NCBI RefSeq assembly: GCF_037975245.1
Contig: NC_092570.1
Span: 18,985,418-19,049,417 of the forward strand
Direction of reading: 5' to 3'
DNA: 64,000 nt
From: Apostichopus japonicus
Taxonomy: Eukaryota > Echinodermata > Holothuroidea > Aspidochirotida > Stichopodidae
The notes below the pieces were generated by a model that worked only from the letters and a program-made list of their open reading frames with translations, had not been told where the DNA came from and made no database searches. Position 1 is the stretch's first letter, and each line of letters opens with the position of its first letter. Both the position numbers and the translations under genes were made by a program. Below, piece after piece: positions 41,916 through 53,205 of the stretch.

Positions 41916-41930
41916 TATAAATATATATGG
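41916..41930 (+). promoter_or_regulatory. Candidate TATA box for the LRR membrane-protein gene
   Basis: TATAAATATATATGG lies about 420 bases upstream of the coding start. A transcript starting near 41945 could use the donor GACAG|GTACAT (intron from 42206) and the acceptor CTCCTTTCAG|GC (exon from 42338), giving a 5'-UTR exon and a 132-bp intron. That first exon would contain an upstream ATG frame (from 42047). All inferred from motifs. Confidence 0.4.
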
Positions 41931-42353
41931 TTTAGTTGAAATATCGACTTCTTGACAAAATAACGACATACAAGTGACATTTGACGGATTATGAGGTATA
42001 CGAAAGTTAAAAATGTATCCCTTGACGGCTCAATTGTTCACATTATATGGTGATGACGTTAATAACGCTCAGGGCGTTGTCGTTTGGAAGTCATGACGTT
42101 ATCAGGACAAGCAAAGATGATTGCCGTGTGATCTTATCAGCACTCCCACTCCCTCCGGTCGTCGAACACTATAGTGACGCACCTGGAGATATGCATGTGC
42201 GACAGGTACATATACAGTTGAACATGTAAATGGTTTACACTACATAAATTAAGGAAACGATAATGTCATGTTATAATTCCATGTATAATTAATATTTAAT
42301 ATAAGCTATAGTTATAAATCATATTGTCTCCTTTCAGGCTTGGCTGTATTTAT

Positions 42354-43742
42354 ATGGCACTTATAATTTTTATGTATGGATTCCAAATGATAAGGGCTCA
42401 TTCTCTAGGGATGACTTCACCAGCTCTTCAAGAACTCGGACATGACGAAGAGTCGCCAGCAATCGTGTGCGAGCTCGTTTGTGAATATGATGATTGGTTT
42501 AATCGAGCGAAATGTGACAACCGAGGTCTCCAGGTGATACCCAACTCAACAGGATGTGAAGAGACCCGGATGTTGGAGCTAGAGGCGAACGACATCACAA
42601 GCATAACATTTGATCTCATATCAAGCTATCGTAACATTGTAACCCTCGACTTGTCGCGTAACAGCATTGCCTCTTTACAAACAGGGACATTTGAAACAAC
42701 GATATATCTAGAAAACATAATTTTCTCCCGAAATCAATTAACGAAGCTTGAAAATGGAACCTTCAGAGGACCTGAACATCACTTGGTCAGACTTTTTCTT
42801 GATAATAATAGACTCATTGAAGTCCATAGCCTGACATTACATGGACTTAGGAAGTTACAAACGTTAACCTTTAGTGACAACCTCATTCGTTACCTTCCGG
42901 ATAACCTATTCAACGACCTGACGGATCTTCGGCATCTCCATCTCAGAGGCAACAAACTAACATATCTTGATGTTAACATCTTCAAAGGTCTTTCCAAACT
43001 GAAGAGTATCTATCTTGATCGAAACCGACTGGGTTCTATCCCTGCCGGAGTATTTGACGGACTGACGTCTCTGTACTCAGTCGATCTTTCAAACAACCAC
43101 CTGCAAAGTATCCCACAGCCTACTGATCTTGGATTACTACATGGGTTACAGTCAATTTATCTAAACGAAAATTATTTCACTATGTCCGACTCGATCATTC
43201 TTTTTCTTAATACGTCTGATATATTAATTCTTGGTGGGAATCCTTTTCTATGTGACTGTACTTTCATACAAGTGCAAACATGGTTTCTTGGCAAGTCTAA
43301 GGAGGATCAAACCTTCCTATTGCAAAGAAGTTCCTTGGGTTGTTGGTGGGATGATCGATTTATCGATATCTATGGAGACTTATCAGAAACTTGTCAGGAT
43401 TCAAGCGAAAACCAGCAAACTTCAATACCACCAAGACGATCATATCAATCGAGTGTGTCCCTTAACTATCGATTCACAGATAGAGAAAGTTATCGGTTAC
43501 TGAAGACGCCATCAAACTTGATTCCAGTCGTATCGTCATATGACGTAAACCCAATCCCACGAACACCTCAATCGTTTGATACTGTTTGTATGAATAATAA
43601 TGACAAGAGAATATTTATTCTTATTCTCATCACTTTTATAACCATAATTTTGCTCTCTCTGTACATAATTTTCTTTTCATTGATTTATATTTGCCCGCTA
43701 AACAAAAACATAGAACCAGGATATACAAAAGGACGCAATTGA
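42354..43742 (+). CDS. Leucine-rich-repeat type I transmembrane protein, single coding exon
   Basis: The protein has 462 residues from ATG 42354. The same frame opens 30 bases earlier, but without an ATG and across a probable splice acceptor (CTTTCAG ending at 42337), so 42354 is preferred. Order of parts: hydrophobic leader (about 1-17); LRRNT-like cap with cysteines near 39, 43, 54 and 68; eight or nine LRRs of about 24 residues (about 70-295, for example LRHLHLRGNKLTYLD and LKSIYLDRNRLGSIP); LRRCT cap starting NPFLCDC, with cysteines near 300, 302, 330 and 347; a Ser/Pro-rich stalk (about 350-418); one membrane helix (about 420-446); and a tail of about 15 residues. No Ig, FN3 or TIR domain is present. 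This fits an extracellular adhesion or recognition receptor without its own signalling domain. No orthologue is recognised. The frame is intact with ordinary codon use. Confidence 0.9.
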   Translation: MALIIFMYGFQMIRAHSLGMTSPALQELGHDEESPAIVCELVCEYDDWFNRAKCDNRGLQVIPNSTGCEETRMLELEANDITSITFDLISSYRNIVTLDLSRNSIASLQTGTFETTIYLENIIFSRNQLTKLENGTFRGPEHHLVRLFLDNNRLIEVHSLTLHGLRKLQTLTFSDNLIRYLPDNLFNDLTDLRHLHLRGNKLTYLDVNIFKGLSKLKSIYLDRNRLGSIPAGVFDGLTSLYSVDLSNNHLQSIPQPTDLGLLHGLQSIYLNENYFTMSDSIILFLNTSDILILGGNPFLCDCTFIQVQTWFLGKSKEDQTFLLQRSSLGCWWDDRFIDIYGDLSETCQDSSENQQTSIPPRRSYQSSVSLNYRFTDRESYRLLKTPSNLIPVVSSYDVNPIPRTPQSFDTVCMNNNDKRIFILILITFITIILLSLYIIFFSLIYICPLNKNIEPGYTKGRN

Positions 43743-46138
43743 TCGTGTCAGACGCTTTGAATATTGTGCAAGCCTTAATTCCGTCCAACAGGGTGTTTCA
43801 TGAATGTCTTCCTTAAAGAGTTGGGTCTTTGTTATGCAAACAGTTGGATAGCTGTCGTAAGTTGTTGTATTATATAACAGCAATGTTGTGTAAAATGGAT
43901 GTAACTGTTCAGGCAACTGCTGTCTCTCGATTTCTATGGCATAGCATATTGAAAATAATCACCACAATTAGTGCCTTTTAGGGTAGTGTCTTGGATTAAA
44001 ACCTTTATATTGTTCTGTCGACATGAATTTAATCAAGCACCAATTGTTTTGGTTTCGTGCTCATTTTGACTGTCAACAAATGATTAGACCGAGGGGGTGT
44101 GGACTAAATCTCTATAGCATTGGATGTACACACTAAATATTAGTTGGGTAATGGTTAATCTTTTCTTCTCATTTTGACATCCAGGATAGGTAATCGTTGA
44201 AAGCTTTATTTTCTAACAGGGAAATAACCGAGGCATGCAATGTAGGGTGGACATGATTGTCAGTGATTATACATTGCCGATGATGATGATGATGGCTAGC
44301 GTTATCAATGATAACATCATTAATTCTTCGAATGTCTTTAAAAAGTGGACGCTGTTAACGAGCCATATGCTGACAAATAAGTATACCATCTTATACAGTC
44401 TAGTCATATATACTTTAGCAAAGAGTCGCTAGCTAACAAATCTGGAGAAATGATAAATCCGTCATATCGAAGAGATACTTGAAATGTATATTGTTCTCAT
44501 ACCATGAATCACGATATGTTATTTGTTTGGGGGAAGAGGAGATGGTTGATACTGAATTGATATCACGTTATCAAATGATGCAAGTGTTCTCTTTAGACAA
44601 AGGTGCAAACAATTGAGGTTTCTGTTTTATTTGCTTATGTCTGTTGTTATATCCTCTTGAATAATCAGGTTGAGTGCAAAGGAAGCACAGATATCAAAGT
44701 ATTCCTGAAACAACACTACACTGTTATATATAATGAGTTCCCAGTATAAAAAATTGATCGAATTTAATACCAAGGCAGCGGAGAAGAGGAGGAAGGGGGG
44801 GGGGAAGGGGGAGGGAGTGAGTGGGAATGTGGCTTTAGAAGTCCAAGATGAATAGTGTTTGTGTAAATAAAATCAAGGCATATTCTGATATCAGCGCGAT
44901 ATTCAAATGACGTGTCCTATGATATCGTGTGGTAATTGATGTTCATCTGTTGTAAAGAGAACTGATAGCATTGACATCACCGATGGATCTGATTGCAGAT
45001 ATCAATAAATGATTATGTTATTTGAATATATCAGCATGTATCGTTTCATTCGTCTTTATTTTCTTTCCTCATTTGACAAATTGACAGCCTGATTGAAAAT
45101 CTGGCGTTAGTTGGTTTAAGTTTTCTTATTCAGATGAGAGAGTTGCGAGGGAGCCGAGAGTTGCGAGGGAGCCGAGAGTCTCTCAAAAGTTTGGCAACAT
45201 GTGGATTGAAGTTTGACACAAGTGATAATCACTTTCTCTCATATCGTGTGATAATAAGTGGGTTGCCGTTGGCGTTAAATGTACAGAATTTCCGTATGGC
45301 ATTAAAAGAAGGAAATATTTTTGTTTGTTATATACAGTAATTGTATAAACTACAAAAAATACATGTTTAACTTTCACAAAACAATAGAGGACATGCATTA
45401 GGAGATATTCAGAATTTTGTGTTCATAAAAACTTTGACATATTTGTGTTCATAAAAACTTTGACATATTTGTGGAATCAAGGTACACATAGCACCATAGA
45501 TGCATTGAACATCAAACCAGTTTATAGAGCAAAAAGCTAGACTTACGTTCACTTATAAGATCAGTGCTCCTGCTGGTTCGTTCAGGTGCCGTCAAAAAGA
45601 TTTAAACAACAATAGCTGCATATATGAATTTGTTTCCCTTTTTGTAATAATAATTTTAATTATTACTAATAGACGACGTACTATACTTGCTTATTAAAAC
45701 TAGTACATGATTTTCATGAATTAGCTCAGTACTATACACCAGCATTATTTAAAATTAAGTTATCAACATATCAACAAGTGAAATGGATGTTCTATGCCTA
45801 TAGCTATTACTTTGCCAATCGGAATTTTGATAAAGCCTGTTTCAACATACACAATTCAGTTTGTGCTTTTATATTATACCGATACCGATATGATGTAGGT
45901 AATGCTATATAAAGATGTTTGCCAGGGGCGCAATTTCTCAATCTAGGATCGGGCACAAAACTTCGAGGGGACTGGGGGGGGGGGTCTGGGGAAATGTGAC
46001 TATTGATTTGGAGAGCCGGAAAACAACAGACCTCAGCTTCCAACAAATTGGATCCTTTGTGCATTCCTTGGCCAGAAATGCTAGAATATCAGAAAGTATT
46101 TTACATTCAACAATATTTAACAATTTTTAGCTACAATT
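43743..46138. other. Intergenic region downstream of the LRR gene
   Basis: No gene was recognised. It has a G-rich run near 44796-44815, a 20-bp unit GAGAGTTGCGAGGGAGCC repeated twice (45139-45178), a ~28-bp unit repeated twice (45415-45472), and a G-run near 45974-45985 in a GC-rich patch of possible transposon origin. A polyadenylation signal for the LRR gene could be AATAAA near 44866, but it is unconfirmed. Confidence 0.5.
44930..45110 (+). repeat. Diverged direct repeat flanking the LRR gene, right copy
   Basis: Counterpart of 40050-40240: CATCTGTTGTAAAGAGAACT, AGCATTGACATCACC, ATTATGTTATTTGA, ATTGACAGCCTGATTGAAAA. Confidence 0.45.
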
Positions 46139-46890
46139 AATAATAATAATAATTTATTCTTATATAGCGCTTTACATCAAAGAATGATCTCAAAGCACTT
46201 CACAAAATCACATAAAATATAACAAATTAAAATTATTATTATTACAGCTTAAAAATATGACAGCCTAAAAAGATTGCATCCTACAAAATACAAAAATAAA
46301 TAAATAAATAGAAAGACAGAAATTAAAGACGAAAGCAATAAAATATGACAGCATACAATAATACTAAAATACTAAACTAATACAGCCGAAAATTAGTAAC
46401 GATAAGACTATCAAAATATAAATATAAATTAAATTTTTATATACAACAATCAAAAAGATGGCAAGATGGCAACACAAACAATATGACTGGAGGTTTAAAA
46501 TGAATACTTTCGAAAAAGGTAAGTTTTAAGGAGTGCCGTAAAAACATTTAAAGATGGTGCTGATGTTATTGGGGAGTGCATTCCATAGATCAGGTGCAAA
46601 ATAGGCAAAGGATCGTGCGCCAAAGCTTTTTTGGGGCGAATCTGCCCGGCTCCAGTCGGATCTCCATAGAATGTCTGCTCCTCTGTCGTGTGTGATTGGC
46701 AATCTGCATGGGCTCTGGAGGAACCTGGCGACTGATCAGAGGGCCAAGATAGTGAGGGGAAGTGTCATTTATAATATTGTATGTTATGGCTAGAGACTTG
46801 TATTCGATCCTTGCAGAGACAGGTAACCAGTGAAGATCAATCAACGTGGGTGAGATGACATTTGTCTTACTAGTTGAACAGCACGGCACT
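46139..46890 (-). mobile_element. CR1/L2-type LINE 3' end, 5'-truncated
   Basis: The minus-strand frame from 46889 reads a typical end of a non-LTR reverse transcriptase: SPTLIDLHWLPVSARIEYKS, then YNIINDTSPHYLGPLI and RFAPKKLWRTI. Going to lower coordinates, the element ends with a TGTAAAGCGCTATATAAG block followed by an ATT repeat (46139-46170), the usual 3' tail. The reverse transcriptase core and endonuclease are absent, which is normal for truncated insertions. Confidence 0.8.
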
Positions 46891-47404
46891 CCTTAATACC
46901 ATATTTATTAAGTTTTAACTTAATATTGCAACATGGGGGTAAATTAAAGATCGAAAATGTGATATTTTTCAATCTTTTTTTTGTACGGAGGGGTAAGTTA
47001 CATCTATATTAAAGAAATACAAAAGTGTTTTGGTTGGCTGAAAATAGACAGTTTGATATGTTTGACCATGTTCAGTTTGAATATAGAGTGTGTCAGGGCG
47101 TAAATTTATAGGAACTTAAGTTTCTCATGTTGTTCAGTAGGTATAGCTAATCCCAATCATCAAAGAAGAGTTTTCCATATAGTTGCTCGGGTATATTGTT
47201 GTTATGGCATGCATTTGTTCATGAGAAAAGTAAGCATGAACTGTTGTTGTTGCATTGTGCATTGTTGTGCATTAGTAATATTGAAAACTTGACTGATGTC
47301 CAAATATCACTAACATTCCCTCTATCACAAAAACTGAACAAAATAGTTCATAAAGCAGAAAACCGATTTAAGCACAAGTTGGCTTATTGATTATTTGTTC
47401 AAGT
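46891..47404. other. Short intergenic stretch
   Basis: AT-rich; nothing recognised. Confidence 0.5.
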
Positions 47405-49445
47405 TGTTCCAAGTAAAGGCTCAGGTTAAACTAGCTGCTTCGGTTTTGAATATGTTGAAGATAAAAACATGTTATAAAGCAAGTTATATACATGTAGAAA
47501 CTTTGTTTTAATAAACAATATATGAAATGAATAGTACATTTTTATACGAAAGTTTGCCAAATTTAAAAGTGATTTCAAAATATCATTTTTAACATATGTA
47601 GCTAAGGATGAAATAGTAAACAATAGAGTCTGTAGAGATCAAACAGACAATTTCAAATTATGAAAGAAATTCGGTTTTTGTATATGTTGAAGGTAAAAAC
47701 ATGTTAAAAGTAAGTTATATACATGTAGACACTTTGTTTTAATAAACCAAGGGCGTAGGAACCGGGGGGGGGCGCCAGCCCCCTGGTGAAAAATGTGGAG
47801 GGGCGGAAGTATCATTCCGTCCCCCCGCTTCGCAAGTCAGAAAACCCCTTTTTCATTTCCAAATGAGAAAAAAATCTCATTTGGAGCACCAAATTGCATC
47901 TAAGGCCAGGTGAAAATGCAAAATTATATACAAAATGGAGTGGGTGGGTTGAAGTGTGCTATATTGCACCAAATTGCATCTGAGGCCACCTGGAAATGCA
48001 AAAAAAATCCAAAGGGGAGGGGGACACTCCCTCCCCTTAGACCCCTCCCCCAGGCCGGCCATCAGTCTTCAGCCCCCCACTCAAAAGTACCTTCCTATGC
48101 CACTGTAATAAACAATATATGAAATCAAAAGTACAACATTTTTAGAAGAAAGTTTGCCAAATTAAAAGTGATTTCAAAATATCATATTGACATATGTAGC
48201 TAAGGATGAAATAGTAAGCCATAGAGTCTGTAGAGATCAAACAGACAATTGCAAATAGATAATTTCAAATTATGAAAGAAATTTGTTCTTACCTTAAGGA
48301 ATAGCTGATTACATATTTTAGGCAAAAATGTATTATAAAACATAAACAAAGCAAAAACATTAAAATGGAAACGTGTTGAGAATAACGTTTCTACAATATA
48401 AACAATGCACATAAAAAACAAACAACCAAAGATATACTCATATTTACCAAGAACTATTAAAATGAGAGGCAATGTTATCAAAGACTTGAGTTATGAAAGA
48501 CTGAACGGCTAACTTTTCTTTCTTTTTGGGAGAGGGAGGGGTCAGAAATTGAGTTTCCTTGTTGTTTACAGTTTTTATATTATTATGAAATGAAAAATAA
48601 AAAAGTTGGACACATGGCGGTTTGTATATATATGGAATAAGTACAGAAACAAGTAAAGGCTCAGGTTAAAAATAGCTGCTTCGGTTTTTGTATATGTTGA
48701 AGGTAAAAACATGTTAAAAGTAAGTTATATACATGTAGATACTTTGTTTTAATAAACAATATATGAAATCAAGAGTACAACATTTTTAGAAGAAAGTTTG
48801 CCAAATTAAAAGTGATTTCAAAATATCATATTTAACATATGTAGCTAACGATGACATAGTAAGCAATAGAGTCTGTAGAGATCAAACATAAAATTGCAAA
48901 TAGATAAGTTCAAATTATGAAAGAACTTTGTTTCAATCTTACAGAATATCTGATTTCATATTTTCAGGCAAAAATGTATAATAAAACAAAAACAAAGCCC
49001 AAACATCACTAGGGAAACGTGTTGAGAATATTGTTTCTAAAATGATAAACCATGCACATAGAAAAAAAAAAACAACCAAAGATATACTCATATTTACCGC
49101 GAACTATGAAAAATGAAAGGCAAGGTTATCAAAGATTTGAGTTATGAAAGACTGCTGGGCTAACTTTTCTTTCTTTCATTACCTTTTTTGGTAGAGGGAG
49201 GGGGTCATAAATTGAGTTTCCTTGTTTACAGTTTTTATATTATTATGAAATAAAAAATTGGACAGAAAATTGCAAATAGATAAGTTCAAATTTTGAAAGG
49301 AATTTTTTCTTATCTTAAGGAATATCTGATACCACATTTCAGGCAAAAATGTATTATAAAACATAAACAAAGCGAAAAAACAATATAAGGGAAAGGTGTT
49401 GAGAATAACGTTTCTACAATGATAAACAATGTACATAGAATACAA
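47405..49445. repeat. AT-rich tandem repeat block (three to four unequal copies)
   Basis: A unit beginning GTAAAGGCTCAGGTTAAA and continuing through GTTATATACATGTAGA, AATAAACAATATATGAAAT, AGTGATTTCAAAATATCAT and GAGTCTGTAGAGATCAAACA occurs at about 47405, about 47664 (lacking the first ~35 bp), about 48650 and partly at about 49255. Copies two and three are the longest (about 0.6 kb without insertions). They share a minus-strand open frame of 88-93 codons that is hydrophobic and Phe-rich; coding is not supported by any known family. Confidence 0.8.
47748..48105 (+). mobile_element. 358-bp MITE, hAT-like, with 8-bp target duplication
   Basis: The ends are CAAGGGCGTAGGAA (left) and, read on the other strand, CAGTGGCATAGGAA (right). 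The sequence TAATAAAC flanks it at 47740-47747 and 48106-48113. Neighbouring tandem copies show the uninterrupted site TTTTAATAAACAATATATG, so the borders are exact. The inside has a G-run after the left end and two copies of a CACCAAATTGCATCT.AGGCCA motif. It has no coding capacity; a hAT-type transposase would be needed in trans. Confidence 0.85.
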
Positions 49446-49623
49446 TAAGCGAGTTGCTGTATGTTATATTCTTCCTTTCAACATGCCTCCCATTAAGAGC
49501 GTCTTAAACTGTTATCTTGCGACTTGGCAACCTTTGTACAATTTTGTTTAAATAAATCATCACCATAAAGAAAAAGATACGAAACCATGCAAGGTCTTTG
49601 CCATTCATATTGTGTAACTTCAC

Positions 49624-49782
49624 TTAATATTTGTAGAATTTCTCTTGATGAAGTGAGGATGTCGGTTTAACATTTGAGAGCAACCGCTTCTTCTGTCCTA
49701 GTCTACTTTTCATCTTCATGGCCGTCCCGTCTTGGCTAATCTGGCGCACATTGGCTGATCGTTCCATCGTTCCTGCAGGTGC
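49624..49782 (-). CDS. Probable last CPRas-like exon with stop codon
   Basis: The minus-strand frame after an acceptor-like TTCATAAAG (or GCACCTGCAG, giving an upper limit of 49772) reads MERSANVRQISQDGTAMKMK then SRLGQKKRLLSNVKPTSSLH and ends at TAA 49624-49626. A DGTA.KMKSR motif near the C terminus resembles that of CPRas proteins. The frame link to the exon before is not proven. Confidence 0.5.
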   Translation of the reverse strand, partial: APAGTMERSANVRQISQDGTAMKMKSRLGQKKRLLSNVKPTSSLHQEKFYKY

Positions 49783-50262
49783 CTTTATGAAGATAAAGAA
49801 AAAAACATAGGTGGCAAAGAAAATTACAAAGAAATGTGCAAAATTGTTTGCATCCATATAATGCTTATTTAGGAATAAATTCTTGTTGATGTCTCTTTCA
49901 TTCAAGTTTACTGCAAGAAATGTCCAAGGAGGTCTTTTGTTGATTTGCACAGGAAAAATTCTACTCGGTCACTCGCAAACTACTTTATTGAACTGAGACT
50001 CTTTTGAAACTAGCTCCCATCAGTGCTTCCTAGATACAAACTGATGCCTTGTTTTTAAAAATATGACACGTGCGAGGAAGTATATTTGACCTGCCACAGT
50101 TTGTGATACCTAGCTTGAGTGGACCCGCTTGCCAATTGCCCAACTTTGAATTTTTGAATTGGGGCTGAAGCCATTAGTTGTGATCACTGATGAGGCTTTT
50201 CATTGAATAAATACAAACAAATACTATTGAATGACACTTAAGAGAAATCTTCATTTTATCTT

Positions 50263-50449
50263 GCACATTTCACATATATATAGCCATACGTATCTGGTGA
50301 AATGTGTTTTGGAAAGGTGACTGTATCAATTCTTACTGTTAAAATATCTTCAAACACATTTCACATATATATATAGCCATACGTATCTGGTGAAATGTGT
50401 TTTGGAAAGGTGACTGTATCAATTCTTACTTTTAAAATATCTTCAAACG
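50263..50449 (+). repeat. Near-perfect ~92-bp tandem duplication
   Basis: Units 50263-50354 and 50355-50449 both read CACATTTCACATATATA...GCCATACGTATCTGGTGAAA...GGTGACTGTATCAATTCTTA and differ at only a few positions. Confidence 0.95.
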
Positions 50450-50700
50450 CAAGGATATTTTTTTCAAAGGCCAAAAATTCATTGCCATTGTCGAAATCCT
50501 GTTTTGCACTGGAATAGGTCATCAGATGGTGACGTTTCCTGTAAAAGATTTGAAAGGAAATGGAATTTGAAATCCTGTGTAAAATTTCAATAATTTAAGG
50601 TAAAAGGAAATATAAGATGCTGCGAACCCTCTCTTGTAGAGCCAATTATAGATCAGATGTCGAAGAAAATATTCATAAATAAATTTGAAAGGGAACCAAG

Positions 50701-50915
50701 CTAGCCTTTTTATTAACTGAGTGAGAAAAACGTGACATTGTTCAGAATTGACGGAAAACAGGGGCAAACGACAAGATTGTTCGTAGAGCCGTTCATGTAG
50801 ATTTTTATCAGCCACTTGTTGGTTTTTATTTTCTGGCGCTGATTTCCCTGGAGTTCCGTCACTGAAGGAGATAAATACCAGGGAGTCTACAGCGAGGGAC
50901 ATGGTTGTTGTTGTC
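50701..50915 (-). CDS. Possible CPRas-like exon of uncertain extent
   Basis: If the acceptor GTTACAGAG| at 50916-50924 is used, the preceding exon continues in frame as TTTTMSLAVDSLVFISFSDG and TPGKSAPENKNQQVADKNLH. The open frame runs on to 50522, but no clear donor or family match was seen, so the lower limit given is arbitrary. It may be chance or a lineage-specific insert. Confidence 0.3.
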
Positions 50916-51929
50916 CTCTGTAACCAATGAGTCTTAAGGGTATTACAGCATGTGTGGAAGGGGTAGGGGCACAAACACAGCTTTCAAACGTCTCCGAGGC
51001 AATTTTGAAAGTGTGAAAGGATATCGAGGCAATGTTACTGTGATTGAGGTGCATTAATGCTTTATATCAACATGCAGCCCTTAAAATGCTCTTACTTTAC
51101 TCAGCTTTAGCATTGTGGGAATTCAATTTTGGCAAATTGAGCAATAATTTTTGTTCCTCTTATCTTTCATTCCTATCTCCTTCGTTGGGAATTGGAGGGG
51201 GAGGGGGGGGGGTTGCTTTAGGAAATGCCTATATGCTTCAGATTTTCAGCGTCCAATGAAGATGCCTTAGAAACATTGTTTATTATCCTAAACTTGGTGG
51301 CATCCCAAAAGAAATTCTTTTCAATAGATTAAACTGATGTTTTCCCCCTCCAGTTAACTTAGTTAACGTTAAAAGTTAAAGGTTTATAGTCTTGTTCAAG
51401 GCCAAGACCCTCCGACACGACTTTACAACACTTAAGCCCTGGTCATTGGTAACTTGTCACACCCATATACCAAAGCCGGCACACTTCAAAAAATCCCTCC
51501 CGAAAAACCTGGTGTCAAACTATATTTACAAGTTACCTCATAGGCCCCCATTTATTTCATCTGGTTTATTGAGTTTTCACTTTACAAAACTACCAGAAAA
51601 CAACAAATACAGGATTATACAAAACAGAAAGGAAATATTTACATGCTGAAAATAAAATATTAAGTTGATCTAACAATCAACAACTTATTTTGTACTTCCC
51701 GGTGTACCATTTCACCGAACGACGAACCGTGAAGTTTCCTGCCAATGCCAGATGAGAATCACGTGATGTCTACGGGGCAATAATGTTTTGTTAGTTAGTG
51801 AAAAATGTTGTATTAGTTTAGTGAAAGCAAAGAATATTAGTCATATTACTAGATCAAATAAGTAAATGAACCCGGAGGGCTATAGAACACCTTAACCTGC
51901 AGAGCAGTTTGGAAAGAGAAAGTACTTAC

Positions 51930-52021
51930 AGATTCAATCTTGCTCCCAGGACATCTCCGGCTTGAGCTTGGGCAGCAGATTCCTTCATTGCCATGGCACC
52001 AACTACCGGAATATTCAAGTT
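51930..52021 (-). CDS. CPRas-like exon: C-terminal helix
   Basis: 92 bp; reads NLNIPVVGAMAMKESAAQAQ then AGDVLGARLN. An N-x-x-x-x-V-x-A helix with AAQAQAGD is the family's C-terminal helical segment. Leaves in phase 2. Confidence 0.82.
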
Positions 52022-53205
52022 CTGTTAGAGAGAGGGTTCAGACTATGAAGTGCTTCATTCTCCATTTTCTATTATTTATCGTTGTCATGATAATATGATT
52101 TTCCCCATATTTTCAGCAAAAATGATAGACACAAAGGGTTGTATAATTGATGGCAAATATCAACAATGGTCTTTTAGGCTGCTGGGAACACAACACTGAC
52201 TGTATCATATGTCACAAACAAAAACAGCGCCAATTTGCATCTAAGCATCCTTCTTGATGTTGTTCAATTAAAGGATCCACCTCTTCAGTGCCTGCAATGC
52301 CCCATAGAATATCCTGGTGCAAAGACCACGCCCCATAGATATCCTGGTGCACAGGTAACATCCAATAAAATATCTCTGTGCACAGACAACACCCCATAGA
52401 ATACCCTGGGTCACCAGCAATGCCACATAAAATATTCTGGTACACAGGCAACACCCCATAGATATCCTGGTGCACAGGTAATATCCCATAATATATCCTA
52501 GTGCACAGGTATTACGCCCCATAGAATATATTGGTACAGAGACAATGCCCCATAGAATATCCTGGTGCACAGCTTGCATACCGAGGAAGTCCTGGCCATA
52601 ACCCATAGCATAAGGAGTGTAGCTTTTCATTTTCCGATCAATGGTTAAAGGTTGCAAGTTTTGTAGTGAGTTATATCAACGTCTACGTAATATTCACTCA
52701 TAACCACATGGTATTGCTCTTCATCAAACTATGAGATTCATACACAAGTAAGGACTGCTTAGTCAGTAGTTGTTGACAAGTGGATACTATTGACCACACG
52801 TTCGAGTAAAGAAACTTTGCGTCCCACAAATTTAGAGCAATTTCTTTCTACACTTTTGATATTCTTCCTTCATAATTTCTGGTGTTTTAGATTGACTAAA
52901 ATAATATGTTACAAATTTCACTCTTGTCTAATTTTCCTCTTTAATTTGAAAGTGCAGTAGTAGAGATTGTGACAAAGTCAATTCAAATTGCAACTCCAAA
53001 TGCTATGTTCTGGTACTGATGAGTGCAAATAAGAAATTATCTAGAGTTATCTAGAATAACCACCACCTAGACCTTTCTGAAAACCCAGAGCATAGATTAG
53101 AGATTTCTATCTTACAGTTTTATTTTCTACCACAGCCATCGGTTTTAAGTTCTGTTCCAGCAATAACTTTCTTGACATTATTGAAAATAGGAAAAAGTAT
53201 CTTAC
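52022..53205 (-). other. CPRas-like intron with ~30-bp minisatellite
   Basis: Holds the minisatellite at 52292-52572; otherwise nothing recognised. Confidence 0.6.
52292..52572 (+). repeat. ~29-31-bp minisatellite, about nine units
   Basis: Units built on CCCCATAGAATATCCTGGTG followed by CACAGGTAACA. Substitutions and small indels distinguish the units. Antisense frames of 87 and 129 codons here are produced by the repetition. Confidence 0.95.

Larger units (their letters stand above)
33632..42353. other. Intergenic region between LRCH and the LRR membrane-protein gene
   Basis: Apart from the 2.0-kb element, no gene was recognised. There are G-runs at about 37409-37420 and 38906-38914, C/T-rich sequence at about 38165-38290, a TA repeat at 39753-39797, a GC-rich patch at 39450-39670 of possible repeat origin, and a diverged copy (40050-40240) of sequence also found at 44930-45110. 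The region is clearly poorer in TACTGTA words than the LRCH introns. Confidence 0.55.
49783..51929 (-). other. Terminal CPRas-like introns (exon content uncertain)
   Basis: Includes the possible exon near 50915, a two-copy ~92-bp duplication (50263-50449) and a G-run at about 51199-51210. No other coding segment was recognised. Confidence 0.45.

Noticed and set aside
42324-42353. Ten extra N-terminal codons of the LRR protein
   Set aside because: No ATG begins this extension, and a probable splice acceptor lies inside it; ATG 42354 is preferred.
50522-50700. Lower half of the open frame continuing from 50915
   Set aside because: The AT-rich, Phe/Tyr-rich translation lacks coding character; only the upper part is kept as a weak exon candidate.
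52292-52572. CRISPR-like array of ~30-bp repeats
   Set aside because: Units are contiguous without spacers, imperfect, and sit in an animal intron.
52268-52657. 129-codon repetitive protein on the minus strand
   Set aside because: Explained by the ~30-bp minisatellite period; contains no independent coding signal.
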